Below are positions 35,628 through 44,181 of a stretch of 64,000 bases of DNA, piece after piece. The notes under the pieces are model-generated. The model saw only the letters and a list, made by a program, of their open reading frames with translations. It made no database searches and was not told the DNA's origin. The stretch's first letter is position 1, and each line of letters starts with the position of its first letter. The position numbers and the translations under genes were made by a program. This DNA is from Brevundimonas huaxiensis (GTDB taxonomy: Bacteria > Pseudomonadota > Alphaproteobacteria > Caulobacterales > Caulobacteraceae), in contig NZ_JABBJE010000001.1 in assembly GCF_014218725.1 (NCBI RefSeq), positions 620,001 to 684,000 on the forward strand. Direction: 5' to 3'.

Positions 35628-36584
35628 GTGGGGACCGATTTGAGTGAGCAACTGACGCGGTCGGTCCTGAAAGCGCCCGGGTTCTGGGGTGGGCTGGCCG
35701 TGCGAGCGTTTACCCGCAGCTGGGGGCGCGACGTCATGCTCTATACGGGCGGCGTGTCCTTCTTCGCCCTGCTGGCCGTGTTTCCGGCGATCGCCATCCT
35801 GATCGGCTTCTACAAGTTGGGTCTGTCGATCAGCGAAGTCAGCGCCCAGGCGACCGCCTTGTCGGACCTGCTGCCCAAGGCGGCGCAGACCATTTTTCAG
35901 GGCGAAATCACGCGTTTGAGCAATGCATCGGCGCGGACGGTTTCCGCTCAGAGCGCCTTCGCCCTGTTCGTCGGCGCCTATGCCGCGCACCGGGGTTTCA
36001 AGGCCTTGTTGGCGGGATTGAACCTGATTCATGACGAGACCGAGCCGCACGGCTTCTTCAAGTTCAATCTGCTGGCCTTCTTCGTAGCCATCTTCGCCTT
36101 TGCGCTGTTCACTGTCGTGTCGGGCGCGGTCGTGACCGTGCGGATCATGGCGCATGCGTCGTCGTCGGCCGCCGGCCTGTCCGGGCGAAGCGGCATGGCG
36201 CCGCTGGATGCCTTCCTGCCCGCGATTGGCTTGGTGATCGGGCTGACGCTGCTTTACCGCTACGCCATGAGCCACAGGGCGCCGGTCGCCTGGCTGCCGG
36301 CGACGGCGGGGGGTTTGGTGGCGACCTTGATGTCGGTCGTCTCGTCGTGGCTGTGCGCCATCTATGTCGAGCAGATCGCGCCGCTGGGGGCCACCTATGG
36401 ATCGGTCGGCGCCGTGGTGGTGCTGCTGATCTGGCTGTCGTGGAACGTCAACGCCATCTTCTACGGCGGAGCGTTCGCCACCGAAATGGAGCTGGCGGCC
36501 AAGGCGCGCGTGATCGCCGATGCGCCTCCAGCCGATGTCGTCAATCTGTCGGAGCGTCGAGCCGGGCGCCGGTCTCGATCGTAA
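35628..36584 (+). CDS. YihY/BrkB family inner-membrane protein
   Basis: A 318-residue polytopic protein with about six TM helices. Family features include LYTGGVSFFALLAVFPAIAI (typical S-[YF]-x-x-[LF]-[AL]-x-[FI]-P start of helix 1), SAFALFVGAYAAHRGFKALL and the C-terminal GATYGSVGAVVVLLIWLSW followed by NAIFYGGAFATEME. Once called ribonuclease BN, the family has no proven enzymatic role. GTG 35628 is used; TTG 35640, with GGGGA before it, is possible. The last 44 bases overlap the convergent TusA-like gene. The 159-base gap to popA (35469-35627) holds no recognisable element besides probable divergent promoters. Confidence 0.88.
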   Translation: MGTDLSEQLTRSVLKAPGFWGGLAVRAFTRSWGRDVMLYTGGVSFFALLAVFPAIAILIGFYKLGLSISEVSAQATALSDLLPKAAQTIFQGEITRLSNASARTVSAQSAFALFVGAYAAHRGFKALLAGLNLIHDETEPHGFFKFNLLAFFVAIFAFALFTVVSGAVVTVRIMAHASSSAAGLSGRSGMAPLDAFLPAIGLVIGLTLLYRYAMSHRAPVAWLPATAGGLVATLMSVVSSWLCAIYVEQIAPLGATYGSVGAVVVLLIWLSWNVNAIFYGGAFATEMELAAKARVIADAPPADVVNLSERRAGRRSRS

Positions 36585-36792
36585 CGCGAAGAAGGCCCTC
36601 GGCGTTCTCGATCTCGAGCACGCGCCCGCCTTTCTGAGACATCAGAAACGGCACGTCGATCCGGGCCATCGGATCGGTGGCCAGCAGAACGATCCGCGCG
36701 CCGGGCGGAGCGGTTTCCATCGCCTTCATCAGCTTCAGGCTTGGAACGGGGCAGCGGTGACCCCTGGCGTCGATGACGACGGGGGCGCTCAC
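36541..36792 (-). CDS. TusA-like sulfur carrier protein
   Basis: An 83-residue protein of the TusA/SirA family, a two-layer alpha/beta fold that carries sulfur as a persulfide. The signature DARGHRCPVPSLKLMKAM (residues 8-25) has the CPxP motif with the active cysteine C14. The family includes TusA (tRNA thiolation) and paralogues linked to sulfur trafficking or membrane transport; this one cannot be assigned further. The start overlaps the stop of the upstream CinA-domain gene (ATGA), indicating cotranscription, and its 3' end overlaps the BrkB-like gene on the other strand. Confidence 0.88.
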   Translation of the reverse strand: MSAPVVIDARGHRCPVPSLKLMKAMETAPPGARIVLLATDPMARIDVPFLMSQKGGRVLEIENAEGLLRVTIETGARLDAPTD

Positions 36793-37277
36793 GCAAGCCG
36801 ATCCGCCAGCATTTCCAACGCCACGCGAACGCTGGCTTGGCGGATCCCATCGCGGCCGAGGTCGCCGAACCGCTCGACGCGGTGAATGACACCCTTTGGC
36901 CCGGACGCCGCGAAGTGCACCAGACCCACGGGTTTATCCACCGACCCGCCGCCCGGTCCCGCCACGCCCGTTACGGATACCGACAGAGAAGCGCGCGAGT
37001 GCGCCACGGCGCCCTCGGCCATGGCCACGGCGACGGCTTGCGACACGGCCCCTTGGATGGACAGGCTTTCCAGCGACACGCCCAGCATCGCGGCCTTGGC
37101 CTCGTTGCTGTAGGTGACGAAGCCGCGATCCAGAACCGCTGACGAACCGGGGATGGCTGTGATCGCAGCGGACACCAAACCGCCGGTGCAGCTTTCGGCC
37201 GTCGCCAGCATCAGGCCGCGTTCGCTGGCCGTTGCGACAATCTGTTGCGCCAGCTGCGCGATATCTTGGGAAAACAT
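36789..37277 (-). CDS. CinA C-terminal domain protein (nicotinamide-nucleotide amidase, PncC-like)
   Basis: A 162-residue stand-alone CinA C-terminal domain. Such proteins deamidate nicotinamide mononucleotide in pyridine nucleotide recycling. Family motifs are LATAESCTGGLVSAAIT, GSSAVLDRGFVTYSNEAK and VSVTGVAGPGGGSVDKPVGLVH. I chose ATG 37275-37277 (MFSQDIAQL); the longer upstream frame runs into the divergent gene at 37318. The 40 bases between the two divergent starts must contain both translation signals. Its stop overlaps the TusA-like start by four bases. Confidence 0.9.
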   Translation of the reverse strand: MFSQDIAQLAQQIVATASERGLMLATAESCTGGLVSAAITAIPGSSAVLDRGFVTYSNEAKAAMLGVSLESLSIQGAVSQAVAVAMAEGAVAHSRASLSVSVTGVAGPGGGSVDKPVGLVHFAASGPKGVIHRVERFGDLGRDGIRQASVRVALEMLADRLA

Positions 37278-37317
37278 GGTCTTTTCATAGGCCGCGAACC
37301 CCGCTCTAACCAGAGGC

Positions 37318-39606
37318 ATGACCGAGGCTATCGATCCGTTACGCCCCGCAGCCCCGACGTCGGATCGCATCGCGCCGATTTTGTTCGCCGTCGCCATCTT
37401 CACATCGGCCTGTCTGGTCTTCGTCGTTCAACCGATGGCGGCCAAGCTGCTGCTGCCGACGCTGGGCGGATCGCCTTCGGTGTGGAACGCGTCGATGGTG
37501 TTCTTCCAGACCGCGCTGCTCGCCGGATATGGCTACGCGCACCTGCTGCAACGTCTGGCGACGATGCGCGCGCAGGTCGGGGTTCACCTGGGCCTGCTGA
37601 TCGTGGCGGCGTTTTTCTTGCCCTTGCAGATCAGCGGCCTGCTGGGAGATCCCGATCCGTCCCAACCGGCGATGTGGCTGCTGGCGACGCTAACGGTATC
37701 GATCGGCGCGCCGTTTGCGGTTCTGTCAGCGACCGCGCCGCTACTTCAGGCCTGGTATGCGCGTGTGCGAGCCGGACACGCAGACGGTCAGAACCCCTAT
37801 GTTCTCTATGCCGCCTCGAACCTGGGCAGTTTCTTGGCCCTGCTGGCCTATCCGGTCGTGATCGAGCCGCTGGCCAGCCTGTCGGATCAGCGCCTGGGTT
37901 GGAGCGTCGGCTATGGGCTGTTCGTGGTGATGGTTGTGGGGTTGAGCGTTCAGGTCTGGCGACGACGCGAGATCGGGACGGCGGAGCCCGCGCCACTTGA
38001 GGCCAGTCCGCCGATCGCCTGGCGCGAAAAGGGGATGCTGGTTCTGCTGGCCGCCGCACCGTCCAGTCTGATGCTGGGGGTGACGGCGCATCTGACGACG
38101 GATGTGGCCTCGGCGCCCTTTCTGTGGGTCATACCGCTCGCGCTCTATCTGCTGACGTTTGTCATCGCTTTCCAGACCCGGCCGGCTGTTTCGCCAGCCA
38201 TAGGTCTTGGTCTGCAGGCCGCAGCAGCAGCGGCCTGCGCCGCCCTGATCGCGTTCCGGACAGGCGAATGGCTGCTGGTGTTCACCATCAATCTGGCGGC
38301 CTTCTTCTTCACCGCGCTGATGTGTCATCAGAGGCTGGCGGCGCGGCGGCCGGCGCCGGATCGGCTGACCGAATTCTATCTGCTGCTGTCGCTGGGCGGC
38401 GTGGTCGGCGGGCTGTTCAACGGCCTGATCGCGCCTGCCGTTTTCGACATGGTCTGGGAATATCCGCTGGTGCTGGTGGCGGCCGGACTGCTGCGACCGT
38501 GGAGCCGACGCGAGATCAGGCCGTGGGAGATCATCTGCTGCGTCGCCGGCGTGGTCATCGCCTTTTTGGGGCCGCTGTCGATGGAGGCGGTCCGTTATGC
38601 GCCGGACATTCGCGCGGCCATCCACGACGCCGAACTGGTGCGGATCGCGCAAGCCATCCTGGGGATCGCGACCCTGTTCGCCTTCCTGGTGCGCGACCGG
38701 GCGGTGATGTTCACGATCGTTTTGGCCGCCATCGTCTGGTCCGGCTATCATCTGGCGCGCGGTTATGATTGGGCCCTGTCGGAACGCAGCTTCTTTGGCG
38801 TGATGCGGGTGGCCAAGATCGACGATCCGCTGATGGGCGGGCCGGTCCATGTGCTGATGCACGGCACGACCCTACATGGCGCCCAGGCCCAGGCGGCGTC
38901 GAACCGCTGTCAGCCGACGCTCTATTATGCGACCTCGACGCCGCTGGGGCAGGCCATGCTGCAGATGCAGACGAGACGAATGGGCGGCGCGCGCGTCGGT
39001 GTAGTGGGGCAGGGCTCGGGCGCCATGGCGGCCTACAAGCGCGCCCAGGACCAACTGACCTTCTTCGAGATCGATCCGATGGTGAATCGGCTGTCGCGCG
39101 ACCCCCAATGGTTCGGCTTCATCAACGGCTGCGCCGACGGGCCGGTGCGGACGGTTCTGGGGGACGCGCGCCTGACGATGGATCGCGAGCCGGCGGGCTC
39201 CTACGACCTGTTGGTCATCGACGCCTTCTCGTCCGACGCCGTGCCGACGCACTTACTGACGGTCGAGGCGATCCGCGGTTATCTGCGGCTGCTGGCGCCC
39301 GACGGCGTCGTGGTGCTGCATCTGTCGAACCGGAACCTGGAGATCACCCTGCCGGCCGAGGCGGCGGCGCAGGCGCTGAAGGTCCCGCATCTGCACCAGG
39401 TCTATATCGAGCAGTCGGGCCAGGGCGACATGGCCGAGGCCTCGACCGAGGCCCTGCTGATCGGCAAGAGCCCGGCGGCGCTGGAAGGATTCAGGGACGA
39501 TGCGCGTTGGCGCAAGCTGTCGCCGACGACGGTGCGTCCGTGGACGGACGACTATGTCAATCTGTTCGGATCGCTGGTGCGTCAGATGAAGATGGCGGCG
39601 CGCTAG
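37318..39606 (+). CDS. Membrane domain fused to spermidine synthase-like domain
   Basis: A 762-residue fusion. The N-terminal ~480 residues have about 13 hydrophobic segments (MFS-like or related transporter fold, starting [20 protein letters not shown]). The C-terminal ~270 residues resemble a spermidine synthase/SAM-dependent domain: [17 protein letters not shown] (motif I), [36 protein letters not shown] and [16 protein letters not shown]. The aspartates typical for polyamine aminopropyl transfer are partly recognisable (D in VLGDAR, D in VIDAF). Fused proteins of this kind are common in databases but their substrates are unknown. Shares the palindromic stop CTAG with the convergent ispDF. 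Confidence 0.87.
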   Translation: MTEAIDPLRPAAPTSDRIAPILFAVAIFTSACLVFVVQPMAAKLLLPTLGGSPSVWNASMVFFQTALLAGYGYAHLLQRLATMRAQVGVHLGLLIVAAFFLPLQISGLLGDPDPSQPAMWLLATLTVSIGAPFAVLSATAPLLQAWYARVRAGHADGQNPYVLYAASNLGSFLALLAYPVVIEPLASLSDQRLGWSVGYGLFVVMVVGLSVQVWRRREIGTAEPAPLEASPPIAWREKGMLVLLAAAPSSLMLGVTAHLTTDVASAPFLWVIPLALYLLTFVIAFQTRPAVSPAIGLGLQAAAAAACAALIAFRTGEWLLVFTINLAAFFFTALMCHQRLAARRPAPDRLTEFYLLLSLGGVVGGLFNGLIAPAVFDMVWEYPLVLVAAGLLRPWSRREIRPWEIICCVAGVVIAFLGPLSMEAVRYAPDIRAAIHDAELVRIAQAILGIATLFAFLVRDRAVMFTIVLAAIVWSGYHLARGYDWALSERSFFGVMRVAKIDDPLMGGPVHVLMHGTTLHGAQAQAASNRCQPTLYYATSTPLGQAMLQMQTRRMGGARVGVVGQGSGAMAAYKRAQDQLTFFEIDPMVNRLSRDPQWFGFINGCADGPVRTVLGDARLTMDREPAGSYDLLVIDAFSSDAVPTHLLTVEAIRGYLRLLAPDGVVVLHLSNRNLEITLPAEAAAQALKVPHLHQVYIEQSGQGDMAEASTEALLIGKSPAALEGFRDDARWRKLSPTTVRPWTDDYVNLFGSLVRQMKMAAR

Positions 39607-40754
39607 GCGACTGGCGTTTCTACGGTCGCCACCGCCTGGGCGGCCAGACCCTCGCCGCGTCCGGTGAAGCCAAGCCCTTCGGTCGTTGTGGCTTTGACGC
39701 TGACGGCGTCGAGCGGAAGGTTCAGCAGCCCGGCGATGCGGTCGCGCATGGCCTGGCGGTGCGGCTTCACCTTGGGTCGTTCGCAGATCAGGGTGACATC
39801 GACATTGACGACGCGGCCGCCGCGCGCCGCGACCAGTTCGGCGGCATGGATCAGGAACTGGTCCGAGGAAGCGCCCTTCCATTTCGGATCCGTCGGCGGG
39901 AAATGGTCGCCGATGTCGCCCGCCGCGATGGCGCCTAGGATGGCGTCGGTCAGGGCGTGCAGGCCGGCGTCCGCGTCGGAGTGACCGATCAGCGTCTGAT
40001 CGTGCGGCACCTCGATCCCGCACAGCCAAACGGACCCGCCCGGTCCCCAGCGATGCACGTCGTAGCCGGAGCCGATGCGGGTCTGATAACGCTGCGCTTG
40101 GGGCAGCAGAGCTTCGGCCATGGCGAAATCCTCGGGATAGGTCAGTTTCATCAGACGCGCATCGCCCTGAACCAGAGCCACCGCGCCGCCGTTGCGCTGG
40201 ACGACGACAGCTTCGTCGGTCGGAACCTCCGCGTCCGACCAGGCGGCGTATGCGCTTTCGATTACGCCCCGGCGAAAGGCTTGAGGCGTCTGGGCGCGCC
40301 ACAGACCTTCGCGATCAACCGAGTCGGTCATGATGTCCGCCTCGCCCCGCCGAAGGCTGTCGGCGACCGGGAGGACGGGCAGGGCGCCGTCCGAAGTTCC
40401 AAGGGCCGACAGCAGACGATCGACGACGGCGCGATCCAGCAGCGGGCGGGCGGCGTCATGGATCAGCACCGGCTGATCTGCCGGACAGGTCAGGGCCGCA
40501 AGCCCGGCGCGGACCGAATCGGCGCGGACGGCTCCACCGACGACGGCTTTCCAACGCGGCAAACCGGACATAACTTCCGCCACACGCTCAACGGCGTCAG
40601 GCGCGATCACGACGATCAGTTCGTCGGCGCCGGCGTTCAGCAAAGCCTCGGCCGACCAGCGCAGCACGGGCTTTCCACCCAGGTCTCGCCACTGTTTGTC
40701 GCCGCCGGCGCGCGAGCCTGAACCGGCCGCGACGATGATGCCCGAGAATGTCAT
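39603..40754 (-). CDS. ispDF: Bifunctional IspD/IspF (MEP pathway)
   Basis: Fused 2-C-methyl-D-erythritol 4-phosphate cytidylyltransferase and 2-C-methyl-D-erythritol 2,4-cyclodiphosphate synthase, two steps of non-mevalonate isoprenoid synthesis. The N-terminal ~220 residues show the IspD nucleotide loop [32 protein letters not shown] and [12 protein letters not shown]. The IspF part starts at [17 protein letters not shown] with [20 protein letters not shown] and [16 protein letters not shown], keeping the zinc-binding D-x-H and H-S-D-A-D. Fusion of these enzymes is usual in alphaproteobacteria. Start ATG 40752-40754; dusB is divergent. Confidence 0.97.
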   Translation of the reverse strand: MTFSGIIVAAGSGSRAGGDKQWRDLGGKPVLRWSAEALLNAGADELIVVIAPDAVERVAEVMSGLPRWKAVVGGAVRADSVRAGLAALTCPADQPVLIHDAARPLLDRAVVDRLLSALGTSDGALPVLPVADSLRRGEADIMTDSVDREGLWRAQTPQAFRRGVIESAYAAWSDAEVPTDEAVVVQRNGGAVALVQGDARLMKLTYPEDFAMAEALLPQAQRYQTRIGSGYDVHRWGPGGSVWLCGIEVPHDQTLIGHSDADAGLHALTDAILGAIAAGDIGDHFPPTDPKWKGASSDQFLIHAAELVAARGGRVVNVDVTLICERPKVKPHRQAMRDRIAGLLNLPLDAVSVKATTTEGLGFTGRGEGLAAQAVATVETPVA

Positions 40755-40831
40755 GGCGGCCTTGATAGTGCGCGCGGCGACGGGGCGAAACCATCAAAGC
40801 GCCGCGGTCGTGCTTGACGAGGGCGGTCGCG

Positions 40832-41905
40832 ATGCGGCGAAAGACGGAAATGCCCAAGACCTTGCAAATCGGCGATGTGACCGTGCCCGGCCAAGTGCTG
40901 ATGGCGCCGATGACCGGCGTGACCGACCTGCCGTTCCGCGTGCTGGCCTCCAAGCTGGGCGCCGCCTATGTCGCCACGGAGATGGTGGCGGCCAAGGAAC
41001 TGGCGCGGGCGCGGCCGGACGTCGTGCGGCGCGCCGCCGTGGGGGCCGGTCTGCCGCTGACCGTCATCCAACTGGTCGGGCGGGATCCCGAGCAGATGGG
41101 CGAGGGGGCGCGGATGGCGGAAAAGGCCGGGGCGGACATCGTCGATCTGAACTTCGGCTGTCCTGCCAAGGAGGTCACGGGCTCGGCCGCCGGTTCGGCC
41201 CTAATGCGGACGCCCGATCTGGCCTGTCGCATTATGGAGGCGGCGGTCAAGGCGACCGATCGGCCGGTCACGGTCAAGATGCGGCTGGGCTGGGACGACG
41301 AGAGCCGCAACGCCGCCGAACTGGCCCGCCGTGCCGAAGCGATCGGCGTCAAGGCCGTCACGGTGCATGGCCGGACACGAAAGCAGTTCTACACCGGGCA
41401 GGCGGATTGGGACGCGGTCGGGACGGTGAAGGCGGCGGTCGGCATTCCCGTCATCGTCAATGGCGACATCGTCACCGCCGATGAAGCGCGCCAGGCCTTG
41501 GCGCAGTCCGGCGCGGACGGATTGATGCTGGGACGCGGCGTTTACGGCCGGCCATGGCTAGCGGCGCACCTTGAACGGGCGCTGATCGACGGTGTGGCGC
41601 TGGAGGAGCCTGGACCGGAAGAGCGTCTGGCGATCGTGATCGAGCACCTGCGGGCGTCGGCCGAGTTCTACGGCCTGCCGCTGGGTTTGAAGATGTTCCG
41701 CAAACATCTGGGCTGGTACATCGAACAGGCGCCATGGCCGGCCGATCCGCAACACCGTCGCGAGGCCAAGGCAAGAATTTGCCGCCTGGACGATCCGATG
41801 GCCGTCGAAGACGCCATGCGCGAACTGTGGCGGCCGGATTTGCCTCAGTTAGGTAAGTCTGCTGTTGAAAATGGGCCACAGGTGTTGGAGACTGCTGTGG
41901 CATGA
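40832..41905 (+). CDS. dusB: tRNA-dihydrouridine synthase DusB (NifR3)
   Basis: FMN- and NADPH-dependent enzyme reducing uridines to dihydrouridine in tRNA. The barrel carries VLMAPMTGVTDLPFRVLASK (FMN site), the catalytic cysteine in DLNFGCPAKEVTGSAAGSAL, VTVHGRTRKQFYTGQADWDA and VNGDIVTADEARQ. I chose ATG 40832 (MRRKTEMPKTL), preceded by GAGGGCGG; ATG 40850 and TTG 40814 are alternatives. Length ~357 is normal. In alphaproteobacteria nifR3 usually precedes ntrB-ntrC; here the next gene is ntrY, overlapping by four bases (ATGA). Confidence 0.93.
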   Translation: MRRKTEMPKTLQIGDVTVPGQVLMAPMTGVTDLPFRVLASKLGAAYVATEMVAAKELARARPDVVRRAAVGAGLPLTVIQLVGRDPEQMGEGARMAEKAGADIVDLNFGCPAKEVTGSAAGSALMRTPDLACRIMEAAVKATDRPVTVKMRLGWDDESRNAAELARRAEAIGVKAVTVHGRTRKQFYTGQADWDAVGTVKAAVGIPVIVNGDIVTADEARQALAQSGADGLMLGRGVYGRPWLAAHLERALIDGVALEEPGPEERLAIVIEHLRASAEFYGLPLGLKMFRKHLGWYIEQAPWPADPQHRREAKARICRLDDPMAVEDAMRELWRPDLPQLGKSAVENGPQVLETAVA

Positions 41906-44172
41906 CGGATACGCCTTCAGCACGCACCGCTTCGCCCGACCTCGCGTCGGAGGACGGGTCGTTCTGGGGGTGGGTCGATAGCGAACGCGCGCGGACCGGC
42001 TTCGGACTGGCCTTCTTTCTGGCTGTCGCGATCACGGCGGCGGCCATCTGGCTGGTGGCGGTCGCGCCGGGCGCCACATCGGGGTCGGCGCGCGGATCGA
42101 GCAGCCAGATCGCCCTGATCGTGCTGGCCGCCAATCTGCTTTTGATTTCCGGCCTGGCCATCATCGTCGGTCGGCGCGTGATGACCCTGGTGCGTAGCAC
42201 CGACGAAGCCGGATCGCGCCTTCACCTGAGGTTCGTCGCCCTGTTCTCGATGGTGGCCCTGGTCCCGTCGGTGCTGATCGCCCTGGTGTTCGGCGTTCTG
42301 GTCAATCGGGGCGTGGATCAGTGGTTCAGCCAAAACGTCCAGGCCTCGGTCGAGAACGGGGCGATCGTGGGACGCGCCTATATCCAGGACGTGTCGGCTG
42401 CGATGGATGCTGACTTGGTTACGATTTCGGATCAGTTGGGAAGTGCGCGAAGCCTGTTTGCTGATCGCATTCAGTTCAACGAAGCCCTAGGCCAAGTTGG
42501 AGACATCTTCGGCTACCCCGCCATCTACATTCTGGATGGCAAGGGCGAGGTGCTGGCTCGTGCTGAAAAGACAGGCGCGCCTCCCTATCTTGCGCCGCCC
42601 CGCGATGAACTCGCGGCCGCAGCTGAAGGCGGGCAGCCTCCGCAAACCGTCACGCAGCATCCAGACGCCGTCAGGTCGATCATCGCCCTGCCAGCCTATG
42701 GCGACGCCTATCTTTATCTGGTGCGCCCGCTGCAGGACGGCCTTGTGGCGCGAATGAACACGTCGGTTCAGTCGATCCAGGCTTACCGAGAGGCTCAGGA
42801 GAGCCGCGCTCGGATCCAGTCGGCCTTTGTTCTCAGCTATCTGGAGACGGCGCTGCTGGTGCTGGTGGGGGCGGTGTGGCTCGGGATGTCGGCGGCCAGC
42901 AGCATCTCCGCGCCCATTGGTCGTCTGGTGAAGGCGGCGGGACAGGTCGCGGGCGGCGACTTCACCGCACGCGTCGACAGCGACGGCGCCCCGGCCGAGA
43001 TCGCCACCCTGTCGGACGCCTTCAACCGCATGACCGGCGACTTGCAGGCTCAGCAGGCCGCGCTGAAGGCCGCGAGCGACGAGGCGCACGATCGCAGCCG
43101 TTTCATCGAGACCGTGCTGTCGGGCGTCAGCGCCGGGGTCATCGGTCTGGACAGGCGTGGGCGGGTTTCGGCGATCAACGACAGCGCCCTGCAACTGCTT
43201 CACATCGACGACGCCGAGGTTCTGGGTCATGAACTCGCGGCCCTGTCGCCGGAGTTGAGTGATCTGGTGCGGCGCGCCGAGGCCCATATCGAGGAAGACA
43301 TCGACGTCAGCCGGGGCGGGGACACGCGCCGGCTGCGCGTTCGGATCGAGGGTGGTCTGGGCGGCGAGATGGTCCTGACCTTCGACGACATCACCCGTCT
43401 GGTGACGGCCCAGCGAAACGCCGCCTGGCGCGACGTGGCCCGTCGCATCGCCCATGAGATCAAGAACCCGCTGACGCCGATCCAGCTGTCGGCCGAGCGG
43501 CTGAAGCGAAAATATCGCGCGCGGATCGGCGAGGATGTCGAGATCTTCGACCGCTGCACCGACACCATCATCCGCCAGGTCGGAGACATCGGCCGCATGG
43601 TCGATGAGTTCTCGTCCTTCGCCCGCATGCCGGCGCCGCGGTTCGCGCCCGAGAACCCGGCCGAAATGCTGCGCGAGGCGGTGTTCGCTCAGCGGGTCGC
43701 CGCGCCGGACATCGTCGTCGACATCATCGAGCCCCTGCCCAAGGCGACGATGCAGGCCGACGGCCGCATGGTGGGGCAGGCGCTGATCAACATCCTCAAG
43801 AACGCGGGCGAATCGGTTGCGGCGCAACGGCTTGCGGCGGGTGAGGCGGCGGCGTCGGACCACGCGGGCGTGATCGCGTCGCTGACAGTCGAAGACGGCG
43901 TCGCGACCTTCGTGATCGAGGACGACGGCGTGGGTCTGCCGACGCGCGACCGCGATCGCCTGACCGAACCCTATGTGACCACGCGCGAGAAGGGCACCGG
44001 CCTGGGCCTGGCCATCGTCATACGCATTTGCGAGGACCACGGCGGCGAGCTGAAGCTGGCCGACGCCCAGATCCTGCGCGGCGCACGCGTGTGCATGATC
44101 TTCCCCCTGAAACCCCACGGTAAAGGCGGCGAGGGCGCGGAGCGCAAGCTCCAGACCCTGGCCGCCGAATAG
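41902..44172 (+). CDS. ntrY: Sensor histidine kinase NtrY
   Basis: A 756-residue membrane histidine kinase of the NtrY/NtrX system (nitrogen, envelope or redox signals in alphaproteobacteria). Three N-terminal TM segments (~32-55, 68-90, 110-135) precede a ~170-residue periplasmic domain, a further TM near 313-335, HAMP (APIGRLVKAAGQVAGGDFTA), a PAS domain (~400-500), the phospho-acceptor H518 in RRIAHEIKNPLTPIQLSAER and the ATPase boxes with DDGVGLPTRDRDRL and EKGTGLGLAIV. The sensor domain region 42410-42480 dips in GC. It is coupled to dusB upstream, and ntrX starts 9 bases after its stop. Confidence 0.94.
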   Translation: MTDTPSARTASPDLASEDGSFWGWVDSERARTGFGLAFFLAVAITAAAIWLVAVAPGATSGSARGSSSQIALIVLAANLLLISGLAIIVGRRVMTLVRSTDEAGSRLHLRFVALFSMVALVPSVLIALVFGVLVNRGVDQWFSQNVQASVENGAIVGRAYIQDVSAAMDADLVTISDQLGSARSLFADRIQFNEALGQVGDIFGYPAIYILDGKGEVLARAEKTGAPPYLAPPRDELAAAAEGGQPPQTVTQHPDAVRSIIALPAYGDAYLYLVRPLQDGLVARMNTSVQSIQAYREAQESRARIQSAFVLSYLETALLVLVGAVWLGMSAASSISAPIGRLVKAAGQVAGGDFTARVDSDGAPAEIATLSDAFNRMTGDLQAQQAALKAASDEAHDRSRFIETVLSGVSAGVIGLDRRGRVSAINDSALQLLHIDDAEVLGHELAALSPELSDLVRRAEAHIEEDIDVSRGGDTRRLRVRIEGGLGGEMVLTFDDITRLVTAQRNAAWRDVARRIAHEIKNPLTPIQLSAERLKRKYRARIGEDVEIFDRCTDTIIRQVGDIGRMVDEFSSFARMPAPRFAPENPAEMLREAVFAQRVAAPDIVVDIIEPLPKATMQADGRMVGQALINILKNAGESVAAQRLAAGEAAASDHAGVIASLTVEDGVATFVIEDDGVGLPTRDRDRLTEPYVTTREKGTGLGLAIVIRICEDHGGELKLADAQILRGARVCMIFPLKPHGKGGEGAERKLQTLAAE

Positions 44173-44181
44173 CGAGGCAAG

